In this document: in pieces, positions 1-11,434 of the stretch | How the letters are laid out: every line of letters starts with the position of its first letter | Position numbering within the stretch: position 1 is the stretch's first letter | NCBI GenBank assembly: GCA_001910725.1 | Contig: MJGA01000006.1 | Span: 1,550,001-1,614,000 of the forward strand | Length of the DNA stretch: 64,000 bases | Source: Phanerodontia chrysosporium | Taxonomy: Eukaryota > Basidiomycota > Agaricomycetes > Polyporales > Phanerochaetaceae | Reading direction: 5' to 3' | The notes under the pieces: model-generated | The model's input: only the letters and a program-made list of their open reading frames with translations | What the model was told of the DNA's origin: nothing | Database searches by the model: none | Program-made: the position numbers and the translations under genes

Positions 1-91
1 ATTGAGCGAGAAATGTCGCTATATAAGGCGATGGCTGCGAGAAACCAAAGCCCCGGTATCACGAATTCCATGCCTCCAATGTACTGCAGGC

Positions 92-1344
92 TCAAAAGAG
101 ACTTATCGACTGACGCGTATTGCCGCTACTATCCACCAACAGTGCGTCCTATAAATCAATGAGTCAGCCGAGCGTTGTTGACGGTTACGCGCAACAGAGT
201 GCTCACGGAGCAGGAGCTACCCAGCCCCGCGTTTCCAATCCAACCAGGTTCCCAGTATACCACACCCAAACCGTGCCCTCCCGGTAGGCCGCTCAATACG
301 CTCTCAATATCCTTCACCCACGTCTGCTGCCCTGCTGTGGATTTGGGTATGCTGGACTCTGAGAGCGCAACCGACGACGGACATGAGACGGGCCAGTCCG
401 TCTCGGCGACGAGTATATCCTGCGGCATCATGTCAGGGGAGAGCTGCGGAGTGTAGTTTAATTAGGCGCAAACCTTGTTGAACTTCGAGATGACGCCATT
501 CATACTTGACTGCAGCGCACTGAGGGTGGCCCCGGTGCCGTAGAAGGGATAGAACGAGAAGCCCATAATGTCCACGTCCGAAGACGAGAGCGCGCCGGCC
601 ACGAATATACCACCCCAGAAGTAGTTGACGCTTCCCGAGTCCCAACCGTTCGCGATATGCACGACAATCTTCGTCGAGGGCGAGCCGGTGCGCACCGCAG
701 AGGCAGCCGAATGCAGGAGTTCAGATGCAGGATGGAACCCAGCCTTGCTGATTTGTCCCGTAGGCCACAGAAGACCGTCGTTGATCTCGTTGCCGATCTG
801 AATGTAGTCGATAGGCGTCCCTTGATTCTTGAACGCATTGACAAGATTCAGAGTATACCTGAAGGCTGACGTTGCACCTGTTCGTTACAAGCTTTACAAG
901 GGATACTCACGTATAAATTTGGGTGTTGAGTCCGTTCAAATCCGTCGGCCACCCAGAAGGGATAGCTTGGTGACCTGGATCAGCCCCTGGGAACGGACGA
1001 ACTTATTAGTGGGCGCGTACGCGTACAACGCGAAAACGGTGCCTACAAGTGTCGCTGTAATGCAAGTCGATCAGAATCTTCATTCCCGCTGCCTTGGCTC
1101 GTTTGGCGAGGGCGAGGGCGTAGTTCTGCGTGTAGGTCCCAGCAGTCCAAACGCGGATGCGAGCAAGCTCGAAGCCATGGCTTGAAAGGATCTGTTCGAA
1201 GGGCTTTACAACACCATTGTCTTTGTAGGTGATACCTTGGGATTCAAGAAGGGAGAGGGATGAAAAATCTGCACCGTTCAGAGGCAGAGAAAAAATCTGC
1301 AAAATGGGGAGCCAGAGGAAAATTAGGAGGGTGCTGAACCGCAT
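92..1344 (-). CDS. Secreted arabinogalactan endo-beta-1,4-galactanase (GH53)
   Basis: Hydrolyses beta-1,4-galactan side chains of pectin outside the cell. The protein begins with a signal peptide (MRFSTLLIFLWLPILQIFS). The GH53 body follows: GADFSSL near the mature N-terminus, ARIRVWTAG, KILIDLHYSDTW, then IQIGNEIN with the acid/base Glu and LVAETDWP with the nucleophile Glu. At least four short introns are needed. The one at 987-1046 restores the Trp of HYSDTWADPGHQ, which supports the splice. Another removes an in-frame stop after SKFNK. The last exon starts after an intron near 135-178 and encodes a tail ending RQSISLF with TGA at 92-94. The start is the ATG at 1344, because the in-frame codon 12 bases upstream is only TTG. 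The frame is intact throughout. The family assignment is secure; the fine substrate (galactan or arabinogalactan) is inferred. Confidence 0.93.
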
Positions 1345-1822
1345 CGTAGCGTTCAAGTGGATGCAACTGTGCCCATCATACAGGCTCCCTTAGGTCTCAT
1401 ATACGTGCCTCCATAGACGAAAGAACCGCGTTTCGGCGAAACTTAGCTTACTCCACCTTCGCGTGAAGGCCATAGCTGTCATGAGAACAACAATGCATCA
1501 TTGGCGGAAGGTTCATGGACCCTGCGATCCGCTGTCGATCCGCTTACTGTATGGTCAGCAGGCTGGACACACACATAAGGAAGTACGGCTTGCCTGCTCA
1601 CACATGCAATGGAGTGATTTTGCCCGTGGTCTTGCGCTGACGTGACCGCACCGCTATCAGGTGACAGAGATCATCCGCTTCGATTGAACTGTGAGTTATT
1701 ATGAGTTCCAACAGGATGCGAATGCACAGTCAATTGGGTGACAGTCGAATGCTACTAGGATCAGTGCCATTACAAGACCGCATGCGTACAGCTTCGTGAC
1801 GTTGTAGCGAGAAAATATACTC
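1345..1822. other. Intergenic: GH53 5' flank and CET1 3' flank
   Basis: No coding pattern recognised. It should hold the galactanase promoter and the CET1 terminator. The short open frames here have no family resemblance. Confidence 0.5.
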
Positions 1823-2972
1823 TTACTGCCATCCTCCGTCCGCGTTGCGCACCAATATTCGAGCGTTATTGACGAAAGCACGAATGAGTTCGTCGAAAGC
1901 GCTCCGCTCCATCTCCGACACGTTCGGGTCGCCACGTTTTGCTGCAGTTGCTAGCAGATAATCAGGTCTTGCAAACTCGAGTTCGAGCTCGTGCAGAATC
2001 TCCGGCTGTACACAAATGATTGCAGAAGGATGTCTGGTGGCAGGACTGAGCACTTACCTTGCTGTTCGGCCCTGCAGTAGACGTAACCTGGGTAAGGTCA
2101 ATAATGAACTCTTCGTGAGTGTAGCTCATGCGGTCTTTTCTGCGTGTATGTGTTGGAGAACCGAGTGGCGGGGGAACTATCGGAAAGTAAGTCTAGGCCC
2201 AATAGGTAGAGCAGTCACTTCGGACGCACCAGGAATTTCCATGTTCACGCTTATACGCCAATCAGCGTGACGCTTCGGACTGTATATGTCCAAGCTTCCT
2301 AGTCGTATTTTGCGCATGCATGCCACAACTTCCCCCGTCTTCTCATTGCGGGTAACACGAATTTTCTCTCGGTCTTGAGGATTCTCGCTTGGGAAGAAGT
2401 TGTCTACAAGGCGGAGGTGCGTGTACTCTAGCGGGGAAGAGGGGTAGCCTGGTTGTGACGACTTGAGCTTCAGATCATTCAAGAGCTGGTTAAAGTGCCT
2501 ATGCTGTGCCTGTGAACCCATGACATTGAGCAAGGAGACAAAATGAGCATTGACATGGCTCGTACAGGAGACATATTTGATTCGAAGCGTGAATCAAGGG
2601 ACTCTGGGGCAAGAACTACTTCGCTGTGAAGAGAATACATGCCAGATGTGGGCGAGGACGTACTAGTCTCGACGAGGACAGGCAAGCTCAGCCTTTGTCC
2701 GACATCTTGTCTCTCAGCACCCCAACTTTCGCCTCAACTTCAACTACGCCCCCACGGTCTGGCCTGGTCATAATCATATGGTGCAGAAAGTCGGCTACCT
2801 CTCGGATGAATTCGTCCAAAGGTTCCACGCCGAGTATAGAGAGCGAGAGCGGGGGCATGTCGTTGTGCAGCCCATTTCCGTTTGACTCTGCTGGTGGCGT
2901 GCCATGGCGAGCGCGTTTCGGAGGACGCTGACCGTCCTGGTCCGTATGAGAGGAGAGAGACTTGATGTCCAT
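1823..2972 (-). CDS. CET1: mRNA-capping enzyme beta subunit (RNA 5'-triphosphatase)
   Basis: Removes the gamma phosphate from nascent pre-mRNA, the first step of 5' capping. It belongs to the metal-dependent tunnel-fold family (yeast Cet1, fission yeast Pct1). Seen in order: an N-terminal region with EPLDEFIREVADFL, the metal-binding Glu strand VEVEAK, GQRLSLPV, HFNQLLNDL, an EKIRVTR strand, RRKDRMSYTH and a final Glu strand ELELEF. Introns remove segments after NMSP, after NMEIP and before PEILHELE. The frame is broken at about 2698-2700: VGVLRDKMS and GQRLSLPV lie in different frames and join if one base is missing there, with too little room for an intron. The start is the ATG at 2972; the in-frame codon at 2984 is GTG. 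It is divergent from the dehydrogenase gene, with 172 bp between start codons. Family call is secure. Confidence 0.9.
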
Positions 2973-3144
2973 GCAGCAGTCCACAGGTATCCAGAGGAAT
3001 CAAAGTGTTACAGGGCAGAGTGCGGTGTAGTAGAAGGACAGGATGAGGCTCGGACTTGTCCAACAGGTCCGTGAGCCGGTTCGGCGCCTACTGAGCTCAT
3101 CTCGTCTTGCCGCCGCGGCGCGAGCTTGGTCTCTCACCTCGACC
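2973..3144. promoter_or_regulatory. Shared divergent promoter CET1 / E1 alpha
   Basis: 172 bp separate the two opposing start codons, so both core promoters and 5' UTRs must overlap here. No TATA box or named factor site can be asserted. Confidence 0.5.
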
Positions 3145-5010
3145 ATGTTCCGGATATCTCGTCTCTCGACGACCGTGCTCGCGAATGCGTCGAAGTGCCG
3201 TGGGCTGGCCACTGCGGCGGCTCAGCTTCCGTCGCAGTCGCATGGGCACTTGCCGACTTCGCAGTCTCCCATTACCCCGAAGCTGCAGTTCTTCAACTCC
3301 GTTATGGAAGACGGAAAGCAGATTCCCACCTACCGTGTCCTCGACGGCACGGGCAAGGTGATTGAGGGTGCACAGCTGCCAGAGGTGCGCCCCGTACTAT
3401 GGTTTAGTTGCATACTTCGTCTGACATAGGATAGATCAACGAAGAATTGGCTCGCAGAATGTGAGAGCAATGCCGACTTAGCCATTGCCTTCATTCACAC
3501 ATAGTAGATACCAGAACATGGTCAAACTGCCAATAATTGACACTCTGCTGTATAATGTGCAACGGCAGGGCAAGATCTCGTTCTACGTGAGTTTCGCCAC
3601 CTGAGTTCGGGTCATACAAGTGCTGATTACCCTACCGCAGATGACAGCTGTGAGCAAAACCAAAGACTATATCCTGCATTCGCGTTTTTTGACACTATTA
3701 AACAGCACGGTGAAGAGGCCACCATTACAGGCTCAGCAGCTGCACTTGCGGAAGACGACGAGTGAGTTGCCTTCCCATGGCTCGGATCATAGTCAGCTGA
3801 CCACTCGCTAGGATCTTGGGTGGGCAGTCGTGCCTCATGTCCATGCGTACCTTGCTCATCACGTCTTATAGGCCAATATCGTGAGATGGGTGCACTGCTT
3901 TGGCGCGGCTTCTCCTACGACGAAGTTATGGCCCAGTGCTTCGGCAACTGTGAAGACACTAGCACGAAGGGAAAACAGATGCCTGTGGTATTTCTCCAGC
4001 TTTTTTGTCATAATAACAAGTGTCTCAGGCATTCGTTCAGCATTTTGGTTCGCGCAAGTACCACTATCACACCATCTCTTCGCCACTGGCGACCCAGATA
4101 CCCCAGGCAGCGGGTGTAGCATTTGCGCTGAAGCGCGACCCTGCTCGTCGTGGTCGCAACTGCGCCGTGGTATACTTTGGAGAAGGTGCAGCGTCCGAGG
4201 GTGATTTCCATGCCGGCATGCTTCTCGGTGGGTGACACATGACAATGCGTATCATTATATTGTTGACCCTGTCCACAGCCTCAACCATCCCTACACCAAC
4301 ACTATTCATTGCTCGCAACAACGGGTTCGCCATCTCGACACCCGCTTCCGAGCAATATCACGGTGATGGAATAGCCGCTCGCGGCCCAGGCTACGGCGTG
4401 CAGACTATTCGTGTCGATGGTAATGATGTCCTCGCTGTCCTCGCTGCCGTCAGGGAAGCTAGAAGGCTCTGCCTTGAGGAAGGACGCGGCGTTCTTGTCG
4501 AGGCGATGACCTACCGGTGAGGCGTCTAATCATTGTCATCCGCTCAATCGTTATTAACGACATAACTGCAGTGTCGGTCATCACTCCACTTCGGACGATT
4601 CTTTTGCATACCGTCCGAGACAGGAAGTCGAAGATAGGAAGCGTATCGATAACCCCATTGCGCGTTTCCGCCTTTTCCTGGAATCTCAGGGCTGGTGGAA
4701 TGCCGAGCAGGAAGAATCATATAAGGCCGAGGTCAAGAAGGAGGTTATGCAGGCATTCAAGCGTGCCGAGAACCTTCCCCGTCTCGAGTTGACGGAGATG
4801 TTCAACGATGTATATGGCGGAGAGGAGCCCTGGAACATCGTAAGCCTCGCATTGTGTCGTCGCCGTGTTTGTCTTACGAATCCGTTTTCACAGAAGGAAC
4901 AGAGGGAAGAACTGAAGGCCCTGCTCAAGAAGTACGGCACCACCTGGGAGCCGTGGAAGGCCGAGCTTAAGAAATACCGTGGTGAAGGTAAAGAGTTGTT
5001 GGATGGTTGA
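3145..5010 (+). CDS. Branched-chain 2-oxoacid dehydrogenase E1 alpha subunit, mitochondrial
   Basis: Thiamine-diphosphate-dependent decarboxylase subunit acting on the 2-oxoacids of Leu, Ile and Val in the mitochondrial matrix. The N-terminus is Arg/Ser/Ala rich and looks like a presequence. Then come [54 protein letters not shown], the TPP/Mg motif [13 protein letters not shown] to NNGFAIST, and the phosphorylation-loop motif [17 protein letters not shown] that separates it from pyruvate dehydrogenase. At least eight introns; all exons join in frame. An 8-nt exon (3812-3819) between AEDDE and GQYREM is required. I chose the ATG at 3145, which gives a compact presequence. An in-frame ATG at 3043 would add 34 residues, also basic, and cannot be excluded. 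Confidence 0.95.
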
Positions 5011-5958
5011 AGCAGTCTACCTCAGGTATTCTAGCTCGCTGTACAGTAGTGTTCACCCTAGTTCCACTGCCGAGCAAGTACTGTACATTTTGGCCTGTCA
5101 AGTCGGCATGACAGCCATGCTATATACTTTGTATCAATACGACCATCGTATCCCAGTCGTTATCCTTCGTTACACGCCGTGTACATCGCCGTCTGCAACG
5201 CTGTCATGGTCCCGTCTAGCCAGAAATCAAGGTCTTCAGGCAATTAGACTTTGCAGAACGGAGAACGCATGAACAGATGAGGTTCGAACACATACCGCCG
5301 GGCGGCAAATTTGGCTCTTGTCCTCGATCTCCACGAAATCAAACCTGTCGAGTTCCTTAGCAACGTATGCAGACCGACACTTGGATTGGGACCCACTGAC
5401 GTTATGTACGGTCTATCTTTTTTTTCTTCGAACGGGCTAGATAGCTGCTGATTACGAGCTGATTTTACATAGACTAGACTGGCATGGCCACGCGCTATCG
5501 TCTGTCGTCTTGGGCACCCTGTGTTGCATTCGTTTCCCAGGGACCTCCTGTCGCACTTAGCGGGCTTTGCCTAACCACCGTTCTGATTGGTGTGCAGCGC
5601 AGAAACGACTGCATGATTTTCGCTCTTCGGCGGTGTTCGCGAACATGACACGCATGCGGCCCTAGCAACCGGCCCTTCGTATACCGCCAACCAAACTGAG
5701 AAGCTCCTGATGGACTTTGCCTGCCCAGCGAATGGAGTCGGGCTTTCGGGCCAGTGTGAAAAGTCAGTTCAGGTCAGCTCGTGCTAAGGGGGCCTGGGCC
5801 CCGGTGCTGCCCCTCTTGGTACGTCCGTGCGACGACGAGCAACATACTTATCTCCATGGCACGCTGAGCATCCGCCTCGATCTGGTTCCCCGTTCTTGCT
5901 GCCTCGCTGCGTGGTCAAGGTCGCCGCACGCCTCGGCGCACTCCCCCACGGCTCCGCC
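5011..5958. other. Long intergenic region without recognisable gene
   Basis: About 950 bp between the dehydrogenase stop and the next signal peptide. The open frames are short and unlike any family. The part just before 5959 is open in the frame of the next gene, but the signal peptide starts only at 5959. Confidence 0.5.
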
Positions 5959-7668
5959 ATGACCTTCGTTCATCTTGCACTGGCCTGCACGTTGCTGGCA
6001 TACGGACCGCAGGTCGTCCACTCCTTCAATACCGTCTCCTTCTCTGCTGTTGAGCAGTGTGGTAATTTCGCTGTGAAATTTTCTGGCGGCAAGCTTCCCG
6101 CCTCCCTTCCTCTCATATTAACTGTCGTTCCCTTCAATCTTACACCGGTGTCCATCCCGATCTCGACGTACACCTGGGACGCGTCCAGGCTCACCGGTGC
6201 TCTAGTCACCTTCCTTCCATTCCCTGTCGACACCAAGTTTGTCGCGTCGCTCGACGATGCTAACGGCGTCGGTACCGGAAATGTCTCGGACGTGTTGACG
6301 ATCGGCCCGTCGAACAACTCGACATGTCTGTCCATGGACTACCAAACAGTGGAGGAACGATATCGCGTCTCGGTACCGCTCACCCAGTGCCAGGACTTCG
6401 ATGTGACGTACGATCCGTCCGTTGTGGACTCGGCGCCCGCAGTACGCGCCTTCGTACCGACAGGTCCCTCTCTCTTCTCAACCAGGATGTCACGGCGAGC
6501 TCAGCGGGGACGGCGCGGTATAGCATGGCCGCGGCCCAAGGCGAGCATGTCGTACTTGCATTCAGCGACGACACCGGTTTCCGACAATCCTCCGACCTGC
6601 TCACCGTCGAGGGCAACTCGACAAGCTCCTCGGGCTGCCTGCCCAATTCGCAGTCAGGCGCGATGAGCACCCATCACACGTCGGGTAGCAGCGGTTCCAC
6701 GCACGCAGGGTTGTCAAGGTGAGTCTTTTTCCGTGCCTTGTTCCGTGCGCGGACTGATCCTCGGTAGAGGCGCTATCATCGCACTGTCCGTTGTCTGCAG
6801 CGTGGTCGTCGTCGGTGTCGCGGCTGGCATGGCATTTTGGTTCTGGAATGAGCGCAGACGCTCAAGAGGCAAGGGTAGGAGGGATGCAGAGAACAGACCG
6901 TCAGGAGGGTACCGCGGACCTGACATGAAGATCTCTGTATTCACTAACGCACGAGGGGGTCTCTCGCGTCCGTTCGTCTCCCAAAAGCCACTCCCGAATA
7001 CGCCCACCATCGCGTCCTGGGGTATGGGCGAGCATGATGGTTATGTGGACGTCAACGTGAAGAATCCTCCCTATACTAAAGCCGTCCTTGAGCTCGCGAG
7101 CCCTGTCTCGCCAGACTCGGACGCCACCCCGACCTCGTCGACAACAGTGAGCCGCAAGCGGCCTCCTTCTATTCCCATCCCCATGTACACACCAAAAACG
7201 TTCGTGAACCCCTTGGAGGAAACACCACGAGATAGGACCTCGGCCAGCGAGCGCTGTCGAGGAACGCTCTCGTTGACATCGGACGAGATAGAAAACATCC
7301 TCGATATGGCGACCATCTATACCGCGCCCACGACGCCAGGCACACTACAGTCGAGCATCCTGCAGGGTGTTCCACCCAGTCCTATGCCGTCCTTCATGGT
7401 CACTCAAGAGCAGGATAGCAGCCGGGGCGCAACACAGGCAAACTCGCAATCAAGGCCTGGCCTTTCGCTCGCACCGCCGTCACTTGGGACACATACACCC
7501 AACCTGCTGACTCCTATGACGGCTAGTACGTCGCGCGGTCCGCCGCAGGCGCAGCTGCCGTCGTCGCCGACACCCACGACGCCTGGATTCCGACCCTCGA
7601 CGGAGACCTTCAGCCCACAGCCGTCGAGCATGGGAGATTGGGACTTCGTCACCGCCAGAAGCTCGTAG
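5959..7668 (+). CDS. Type I single-pass membrane glycoprotein, function unknown
   Basis: Not a named family I can identify; the layout is common in basidiomycete genomes. The ATG at 5959 gives a clean signal peptide (MTFVHLALACTLLAYGPQVVHS). An ectodomain of about 240 residues follows, beta-like, with N-glycosylation sequons (for example NNST) and four Cys. Then come a Ser/Gly linker, one intron (about 6720-6767), a transmembrane helix (IIALSVVCSVVVVGVAAGMAFWFW) bounded by a basic stop-transfer NERRRSRGKGRR, and a long Ser/Thr/Pro-rich cytoplasmic tail ending at 7668. The ectodomain frame breaks inside a CT-rich run at about 6465-6476: AFVPTGPS and LLNQDVTAS are in different frames and join if one base is missing. 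A surface sensor or cell-wall-associated role would be a guess. Confidence 0.75.
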
Positions 7669-8190
7669 TAATTCATCTCTGTGCCTCTTTCATGCGTCTC
7701 CGCATAACAATGGACATTGCATTTCGCCGTTCACCGACATGCAGATTGCATACATCTCCTATTTCGCGCACCTCTGTTTGAATTTCGTGTTGACATGACT
7801 ATCAGCTGTCCTGTTGTATTTTAGCATCATTTCGTCCCGTTGTGTATGTTACACATGTTCTTTTCTTGCTGTTTCCTCTCCACGCGCCGCATGCAGCCAG
7901 AAAGTTGACGATAGCCCGATAGATTGGTCCACTAGTATACAGGATCGGATGATAAAGGTTCGAAAATGACAAGGAACGCACGATAGCAACAGTGGAAGCG
8001 ATGCGTCTAGGCAAATAGAGTCCTGCCTCAGCGCCACAGACGCAGGCTACATGAGTCGAGTTAGGGTGAACAGCCGACGGACAAAGACATCAGCGAACAC
8101 ACCAGAATTTTGGAAGGTAGGCTTAACGGTCTGAGATTGGCAATGTTCATTAGCAGCACCGTAGGATGGAAATGGGACTTCAGGGATGTC
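7669..8190. other. Intergenic, convergent 3' ends
   Basis: Lies between the membrane-protein stop and the stop of the small basic protein on the other strand. It should contain both 3' UTRs. Nothing else seen. Confidence 0.5.
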
Positions 8191-8515
8191 CTAGTCGTCA
8201 TCCTTGGGCAGTTTTGCAGCCTCTTCCCGAGCTTTTCGCCTACTTCCCATCAACAGCTCGACATAGTCTGCCCCGCCAAGAACATGTCCTTCGGCGCCCT
8301 CTCTCCTTTTTGCGGTGGCCTTAGCCTTTGCCTTCAGACCAGCCTTCTTCTTCTGCTCGGAGGGAGCAGGCTGCGAGACGACTGGCTTCGAATCCCGCTG
8401 CCCAGAGCTCGTGGCTGGCTTCTTGACCTAGCATAGGTTGCTTGCGTGAGTCTGCAGTCTCCCCTCTTTGCGGACATAAACCCACTTTCTTCAGAAACTT
8501 CGCGCTACGGCCCAT
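8191..8515 (-). CDS. Small basic conserved protein (MGRSAKFLKK start), function unknown
   Basis: About 88 residues in two exons. Exon 1 encodes only MGRSAKFLKK. An intron of about 57 nt with GTGGGT donor and CTAG acceptor follows, then a Lys/Ala-rich middle (KKKAGLKAKAKATAKRR) and a distinctive tail (HVLGGADYVELLMGSRRKAR) ending KLPKDDD. The Lys/Arg content suggests nucleolar or RNA-associated function, but that is inference. I first considered the ribosome-biogenesis factor Slx9, but its hallmark segments are absent. The gene is too short and too split to show up as a good open frame, yet the exons join in frame with clean ends. Confidence 0.65.
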
Positions 8516-9337
8516 AATGACAGAAGGAGATGTGAGGTCGTCCTCCCGCTTTGACGGCGGGCGCGATTGTACAGGGCGCCGATCACAGAAGATCGGCATC
8601 AATCGGGCCGCTCACCAGAATGGAAAGTGTGGATTTCCCACGTCCATGCCGAGGGAATGCGGTCACACCGAACTTCAAGCAAGCCTCCGATCCTGCGCAC
8701 TGCCCGCTCTCGAGAAGCTGCTGCCTCTACCGCCAGGCATGACCAACATTTGCAGACGCAGTCAAGCGAGTCAAAGTCGTGAGCGCTGAGCTAACTGGAC
8801 CTCCGATGCGCGGTCCGATTTGCGAAGCGTCGAGGGTATGACAGCCTGTATCGCGGCTCGCGACTGGCTGCACTCCAGGTATCTTCGCGGACGCATCCAA
8901 ATCCAAGCCCTTCGGTCGCCTATCCACCACGAAGTTACGGAATCTGTGCCGCTGAAGCGCCGCAGGTGATCTGTGCACGCTACTCCGCAAACAAAAGAAC
9001 TCCGCATAACAAGCCATCTAGGCTCAGACCTAAGGCCATGGACAGCAACTCATACGCTCTGGTTGCCTCACTGGCTTGGATTGTATCGTCTACATACTAC
9101 ACTTGTGGCTGGAGTCTAGCGAACAGGCACGGAAGGTATGCGGCGTCTTCATTGAATTCTCATCACCGAAGCCGTGCTTGTGCTGATGCGCCCAGTATGT
9201 CAACATCCGCGGTCGGAGCTCCTCTCGATCCACAGGGGCAACACCTGGAATTCTAGGCAATTCCCGTGCTGCGAGCATGCCGCCTGATGCGAGTTATATA
9301 GCTAGGCCTAGCCATTCTCGTACCTCGCTACCCCGTC
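8516..9337. other. Divergent intergenic region
   Basis: 820 bp upstream of both the small basic protein (-) and the DUF6534 gene (+). A TATA-like TTATATA at about 9294-9300 lies some 40 bp before the ATG at 9338 and may belong to the latter. Open frames at 8727-9017 on the minus strand have no recognisable family. Confidence 0.45.
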
Positions 9338-11434
9338 ATGTCGTCGTCGCCTTCAACGCCTCCGGCGCAGGCTCTCCCTAAGTTCGATGATACCTTCGGC
9401 GCGGCCCTCGTAGGAGGCTTCATTGCCGCTATGTGAGTGCTATAATGTGATCACTGGCTGGTTACTGAAAGATCGCTAGTCTATTCGGCGTCCTATGTGT
9501 TCAGAGCTACATGTTCTTTCAGAAGTCGCGTGCAGAGAACATGCTAGTCAAAGTCTCAGTAAGACAGGTCGCAGCATTTTGCGCCCAGATCCCACTGACG
9601 CTTCGTGCAGATTGCGCTCCTTCTGTGATTATATGTATCTTTGATATGTCCGCCTCGGCGCTGATTCCTGGGATGGGACAGGGCTTTCAACATCGTACAT
9701 ACCATCTGCATAATCCATAGCCTCTACTGGTAAGCAAGCCTCTGTCCCTTTGATGCACACGTGGCGATGACTATTTCACAGGTTCGTGGTGACCAATTTC
9801 ATGAACCCTACTGTCCTGCTAGAAAGTGTGCCATGGTATGTACGCTCAATGTGCTCAGATGCTTGAATCTTAGACCTCTCGCTCGTAGGAGCCTACCAGT
9901 AAGCCTCCCGCCTAGCTTGGAGTTACAGCCGCTCTGTGCTGATCATCATGGGTACTTCGCACGTAGACGACGGTTTTATTCACTGTGAGCAACTCGATCG
10001 TTCTCTACTCTGTAAACTACTCACCCTCTATCCTAGGGCTTGATTGACATTACCGTGCAAGGGTAGGTCACGTTCTCCGTGCCAATTATAATCGGCTAAT
10101 TCCGTCAGGTGGTTTACCTATCGTGTATGGCGGCGTGAGTGCATGTCCAGTCTACCTCCTGAGGACCTGCTCATGTGTTGCGTAAAGTGAGCGAGCACAA
10201 CTGGCTCCTGACATCGTTGCTGGTACGGTTAATTCGTGTTCAGATGTTGGTATGGATCCATTTCTTATCTAATTTATATAGGCTATCCTGACTCTCGTGG
10301 TATTCGGTGAGTGAATGCATGTGAAGCTCGCTCCAGAGCTAGTCAGCCTGACCATAGAACCATAGGAAACTGTATGGGTAAGGTCATTCTATCTCGGTAC
10401 TGGCTGAGCCTTTTGCTGAACGGAGACACCCACAGCTTTAGCCGGACGGCTGTACGTTATTTACACGCCCTTTTCGGAGAACTGTGACTTATATTCGCGA
10501 TCACAGATATGAAGTGCCGAATTTCCTGCGTACGCGACGGTCAATGTAAGGGCGATCCGTCGATGTGTGATGCTCTGGTTAACGGTCCTTCGTCTCTGTC
10601 AGTCATTGGTCTATCTCGGGCTCGGAGTGACTATCGCCACCGACTTCTGCATTGCTGTGTCCCTGTGCTATTTGCTTCGGAAGCTGCGCGGCAGAGCGCT
10701 GAGCCGGTGTGTTGCTCAACTTGACACCTGCTTCCCTACCGTTTACCCGTTGTGAACGCACAGGACTCACTCTATGGTCAACAACCTCATGGTGTATGTG
10801 ATCAATACTGGTTTATTGACGAGGTGAGTGTCTAATGCGCGATCCTAATGTGTTAGTGAACTCAGGATAAACCCCGACATAGCTTCGTCTGTATTGCTAC
10901 GCTCGTTACGGTACGTCGCGTAGAACGGGGCTTATAGCATAACTTGCCTAACGCGTTCGTGAATCAGCGGATCACCATGCCAAACAACTTCGTCTTCGTA
11001 GCTTGTACGTACCATCTTTTAGGCCTGTTTACTGGAAGGCAAACTGAAATCGCGTAGTATTCTATTCTCTCGGTAGCCGTATGTGCCACCACCCACGCTG
11101 TTCTCACATTTCACTCACCCTGCGGTCCCCTCTAGTATATTCCAACGCTCTGCTCGGCTCTCTTAACGCGCGAGATTGGTTCCGCGGCGGCTCCGCCAAA
11201 GGACAGATATCCATACCACTAAGCACCATCGCTTCCAGCAATGACCAGAGCAACACTCGGTCAATAGCATTTGCACCAACCAGAGAATTCCTGGCGGTAT
11301 GTGCCGTCACAGTCACATGATCGTGCGCCCGTACCTGACTCCGTGCAAAGCAGCAGGACGGCAGGGTGCTGGATATGGAAAGCGGTCGAATAGAAGTCGA
11401 GGTCAAGAGCGACGTTGTCAAAGCGGCGCTATGA
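9338..11434 (+). CDS. DUF6534-type multi-pass membrane protein
   Basis: Member of a large Agaricomycete family with about seven helices and unknown role. Splicing by hand gives FDDTFGAALVGGFIAAM, LFGVLCVQSYMFFQKS, then SIALLLAFNIVHTICIIHSLYWFVVTNF (written here as overlapping pieces IALLLAFNIVHT and IIHSLYWFVVTNF), VPWSLPTTVLFTGLID, TVQGWFTYRVWRLSEHNW, YLGLGVTIATDFCIAVS, MVNNLMVYVINTGLLTS and a tail with NALLGSLNARDWFRGG. These match the family order, including the FxYRxWRLS motif. The gene is cut into more than a dozen exons, several tiny: 10 nt at 9889-9898, 18 nt at 9967-9984 and 26 nt at 10037-10062. One junction near 11060-11140 does not join cleanly. The last exon ends at 11434. Confidence 0.8.

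Noticed and set aside
3580..3720. Frameshift suspected in the E1 alpha gene around [10 protein letters not shown]
   Set aside because: An intron starting at GTGAGC after MTA explains the change and joins to GEEATITGS, the expected sequence.
8191..8515. Assignment of the small basic protein to Slx9
   Set aside because: The Lys-rich composition and position suggested it, but none of the Slx9 signature segments is present.
8727..9017. Minus-strand 96-codon frame upstream of the small protein
   Set aside because: No family resemblance, no splice support, and the start is not clearly an ATG.
9600..9680. Stop codon after IALLL in the DUF6534 gene
   Set aside because: A GTGATT...GACAG intron of about 58 nt removes it and yields LLLAFNIVHTICI, matching the family.
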